Under the pieces are notes generated by a model that worked only from the letters and a program-made list of their open reading frames with translations, was not told the origin of the DNA and did no database searches. From the NCBI GenBank assembly GCA_026987195.1, contig JALSNC010000122.1, positions 1 to 44,411 of the forward strand: a DNA stretch of 44,411 bases. The letters are read 5' to 3'. Positions 42,678-44,411 of the stretch are shown in pieces (position 1 is the stretch's first letter; the number at the start of each line of letters is the position of its first letter). Source of the stretch: Desulfobulbaceae bacterium. Its GTDB lineage: Bacteria > Desulfobacterota > Desulfobulbia > Desulfobulbales > Desulfobulbaceae. A program made the position numbers and the translations under genes.

Positions 42678-43568
42678 TCACCGCCTGAAGATCTCCACCC
42701 TGGCGTTCCCCTCGTCCACCACGCAGAGCCCGCCCCAGGGATCGAAACGGATCTCCACCGGATAGTAGAGCTGACCCCTGGAGGTCCCCCGCCCCAGGAA
42801 CCGGTAACGGAACCTGCCGTTGCGGTCGTAGACAACGATGTCCCGGCCATGCCGGTCGAGGATATAGATGGAGCCGGATGGACCGATGGCCAGGGAAACC
42901 GGAAAATTGAGGCGCCCGTCCAGGGCGAGGACCTTCTCCAGGGTGCCGTCGAGCCGGAAACGGCAGACCTTCCTGTCCTGCCGGTCCAGGGCCCACAACA
43001 TCTGCTCATGGATCCTGAAATCAATGAAGCCACTGTCGCAGTCCGGACAGGAAAAAACCGTCCGGGCCACAAGGCCCTCCGGCGCATAGGCGATGATCCG
43101 GCCCCTGGCCTTGTCAAGGACATAGAGCAGGGAATCCGCGGCCTCCAGCCTGTCCGGATAGACCAGGGCGCCCTGGTACCTCAGGGTGGCCGGCGTGATA
43201 CTCCGCGCCTTGAGATCGATATAACTCAGGGCATTTTTTCCCTTTTCCACAACCCATATCCCGCCATTCCCGGTCCTGACCATGTCAAAGGGTGTCTGCA
43301 GTCCCTTGCCGGCATTGAAGATATGGAGCAAGGCACCCCGGCGGTCAAAGGAAAGGAGGCGGTTTCTCCCCGAATCGACCACGTAGTACTGCCCCTTTTC
43401 CGGGTCGATGTACAGGGCGGTGGGCATCTGCATGGCATCGCTGACCTTGTTCTGTTTCAGGACAAGGCTCCACTGCCAGCCCGAGGCGTTCCGGCCATGG
43501 GCCGGTCCGCAGAGCACCGGCAGCAGGACGAGGACAAGAAGGCATTGCCGGAGACAGGGGCTGTTCAT
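42678..43568 (-). CDS. NHL-repeat beta-propeller protein, exported
   Basis: A 296-residue protein with a signal peptide (CLLVLVLLPVLCGPAHG). ATG 43568 has GGAGG seven bases upstream; the frame extending to 43865 overlaps the upstream cytochrome and is a shadow. Regular NHL blades fill the chain: QMPTALYIDPEKGQYYVVDS, LLSFDRRGALLHIFN, SLLYVLDKARGRIIAYAP, MLWALDRQDRKVCRFR, PVSLAIGPSGSIYILDRHG and GLCVVDEGNARVEIFRR at the very end. The length suits a single six-bladed propeller and nothing else. It lies between the large cytochrome and the OmcS-like cytochrome (five-base gap). Confidence 0.88.
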   Translation of the reverse strand: MNSPCLRQCLLVLVLLPVLCGPAHGRNASGWQWSLVLKQNKVSDAMQMPTALYIDPEKGQYYVVDSGRNRLLSFDRRGALLHIFNAGKGLQTPFDMVRTGNGGIWVVEKGKNALSYIDLKARSITPATLRYQGALVYPDRLEAADSLLYVLDKARGRIIAYAPEGLVARTVFSCPDCDSGFIDFRIHEQMLWALDRQDRKVCRFRLDGTLEKVLALDGRLNFPVSLAIGPSGSIYILDRHGRDIVVYDRNGRFRYRFLGRGTSRGQLYYPVEIRFDPWGGLCVVDEGNARVEIFRR

Positions 43569-43618
43569 ATATCTTCCTCCCGGCGCCGGCAGATGATTAC
43601 CGGAGCCAAACAGTTGTG

Positions 43619-44411
43619 TCAGTAGGCCCGGTGACAGACGATGCAGAGGGCCTTCTTTCCGTCCCGGACCAGCTGATAACCGTACTTCGTGCCCATGGGG
43701 TTGTGACAGGAGACACAGGTGACCACCTGACCGGTCTGCCGGTCCAGGATTCCCGGTCCCACCGGATGGGTGAACCTGCCCTGGTCCTCGTGGCACTGGA
43801 CGCAGACCGCAATGCCGTCCCCCTTGAGCAGGGCCAGATGACTGGAACCGTGCGGCTCGTGGCAACTGCTGCAGTCCTGGATATCAGGGTGTTTGGAGCT
43901 GCTCTGCCGATAGCCGTTCAGGGTCTGGAGATGACAGGAGACGCAGAGCAGCCGTACCGGGCCCCTGAGGAGGGCCGCGGTATCACCGGCATGGGGCGAA
44001 TGGCAGTTGAGGCAACTGTTGCCGTTCCGGCGTGTGAGGTGGCTGTGGGTGGCCATCATCTGGTGCTGCACGTCCTCATGGCACTCCAGGCAGCGGGCCA
44101 CGGTCAGACCGCCGGGCCTGTGGCAGCCGCCACACCCCTGCCGGTAGGGCGGATGCAGCTCATCGCGGATCAAGGCTCTCCTGCTGCTGCCGTGGGGGTT
44201 GTGGCACGACAGGCAGCCGCCGGGTGGTGCCGGGAAATCCCGATGACCGTCGGCAAGATCACCGCCATCGTGGCAGCCGAGGCAGAGCCGGTCCCCGTCT
44301 TCAACCAGGAGCTGCAGGTTGTCGGCCCGATGCGGCCGGTGGCAGCGACCGCACTCCCCCCTGGCGTAGGGCTGGTGTGTAAAGCGGTACTTTCCGGCCA
44401 GGTCCCGGTGA
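43619..44411 (-). CDS. Large multiheme c-type cytochrome, 5' end outside window
   Basis: The frame is open from the right edge to the stop at 43619. The visible 263 residues contain eleven CXXCH motifs: CGRCH, CLGCH, CLSCH, CGGCH, CLECH, CLNCH, CVSCH, CSSCH, CVQCH, CVSCH and CIVCH. Many are in the doubled-CXXCH pattern with CHNPHGS, CHSPHAG, CHEPHGS and CHNPMGT. The spacing of 20-30 residues per heme suggests an elongated heme wire. A TTG at 44173 would start a shorter frame, but three good heme motifs lie upstream in the same frame, so the gene clearly continues beyond the window. It is the first visible member of the operon. Confidence 0.9.
   Translation of the reverse strand, partial: HRDLAGKYRFTHQPYARGECGRCHRPHRADNLQLLVEDGDRLCLGCHDGGDLADGHRDFPAPPGGCLSCHNPHGSSRRALIRDELHPPYRQGCGGCHRPGGLTVARCLECHEDVQHQMMATHSHLTRRNGNSCLNCHSPHAGDTAALLRGPVRLLCVSCHLQTLNGYRQSSSKHPDIQDCSSCHEPHGSSHLALLKGDGIAVCVQCHEDQGRFTHPVGPGILDRQTGQVVTCVSCHNPMGTKYGYQLVRDGKKALCIVCHRAY

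Noticed and set aside
42434..43123. Overlapping minus-strand frames upstream of the OmcS-like start (to 42996) and of the NHL start (to 43865)
   Set aside because: The extensions run through the neighbouring genes in another frame. The shorter starts give signal peptides and ribosome binding sites.

Overview
The window reads as a G+C-rich chromosome segment from a Gram-negative sulfur-metabolising anaerobe of the Desulfobacterota, most like a Desulfobulbales-type sulfate reducer or sulfur disproportionator. The evidence is a complete dsrMKJOP operon, outer-membrane biogenesis genes (lptD, an AsmA/YhdP-like protein, mltA, mltB), a large set of multiheme c-type cytochromes, and a ferredoxin-ASKHA protein of the corrinoid-activator type. 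The lineage call is an inference from gene content. No 16S gene or similarity search was available.

Layout. 1-8 kb: a truncated ferredoxin-ASKHA gene on the minus strand, then prmA and a large AsmA-like gene on the plus strand, a small AF1514-like gene, and a HipA/HipB-type kinase and regulator pair in reversed order (hipA first). 8-12 kb: tRNA-Arg(ACG) with its promoter and terminator, an RNase E/G with an unusual charged N-terminal extension, and a TYW1-like radical SAM protein. 12-20.5 kb (plus strand): lptD, a DHH phosphoesterase, mltB, mltA, a SAM methyltransferase, a SAM hydroxide adenosyltransferase and a CsgG-like lipoprotein. 20.6-25.3 kb (minus strand): one compact biosynthetic operon pyrK-pyrD-aroD-aroE-aroA that ends at a strong hairpin terminator. 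25.5-27.6 kb: a prepilin peptidase and a flavodoxin-like protein among nested repeats. 27.6-33.7 kb (minus strand): dsrMKJOP, the membrane complex that links the quinone pool and periplasm to dissimilatory sulfite reduction, preceded by an RsbRD-like sensor-domain gene. 33.8-35.9 kb: a tail-specific protease.

36.4-44.4 kb (minus strand, running off the right edge) is the most interesting part. It is a tightly packed seven-gene operon in which multiheme cytochromes alternate with beta-propeller proteins: cytochrome (at least 11 hemes), NHL propeller, OmcS-like six-heme cytochrome, eight-heme cytochrome, propeller lipoprotein, ten-heme cytochrome, NHL propeller. It encodes at least 34 canonical CXXCH sites plus one CX5CH site. 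The hexaheme protein shares motif order and several local sequence signatures with the Geobacter nanowire cytochrome OmcS, so I propose an extracellular-electron-transfer or cytochrome-filament locus.

A second layer is a mosaic of short non-coding repeats in the intergenic spaces. Family A has palindromes with GTAAMAGTTCAGCAG-type ends plus a roughly 50-bp side unit. Family B is about 160-240 bp with a long internal inverted repeat. One 158-bp MITE-like element is inserted into a family B copy with a 6-bp target duplication, and a family B fragment is embedded in a family A copy. No transposase is present in the window.
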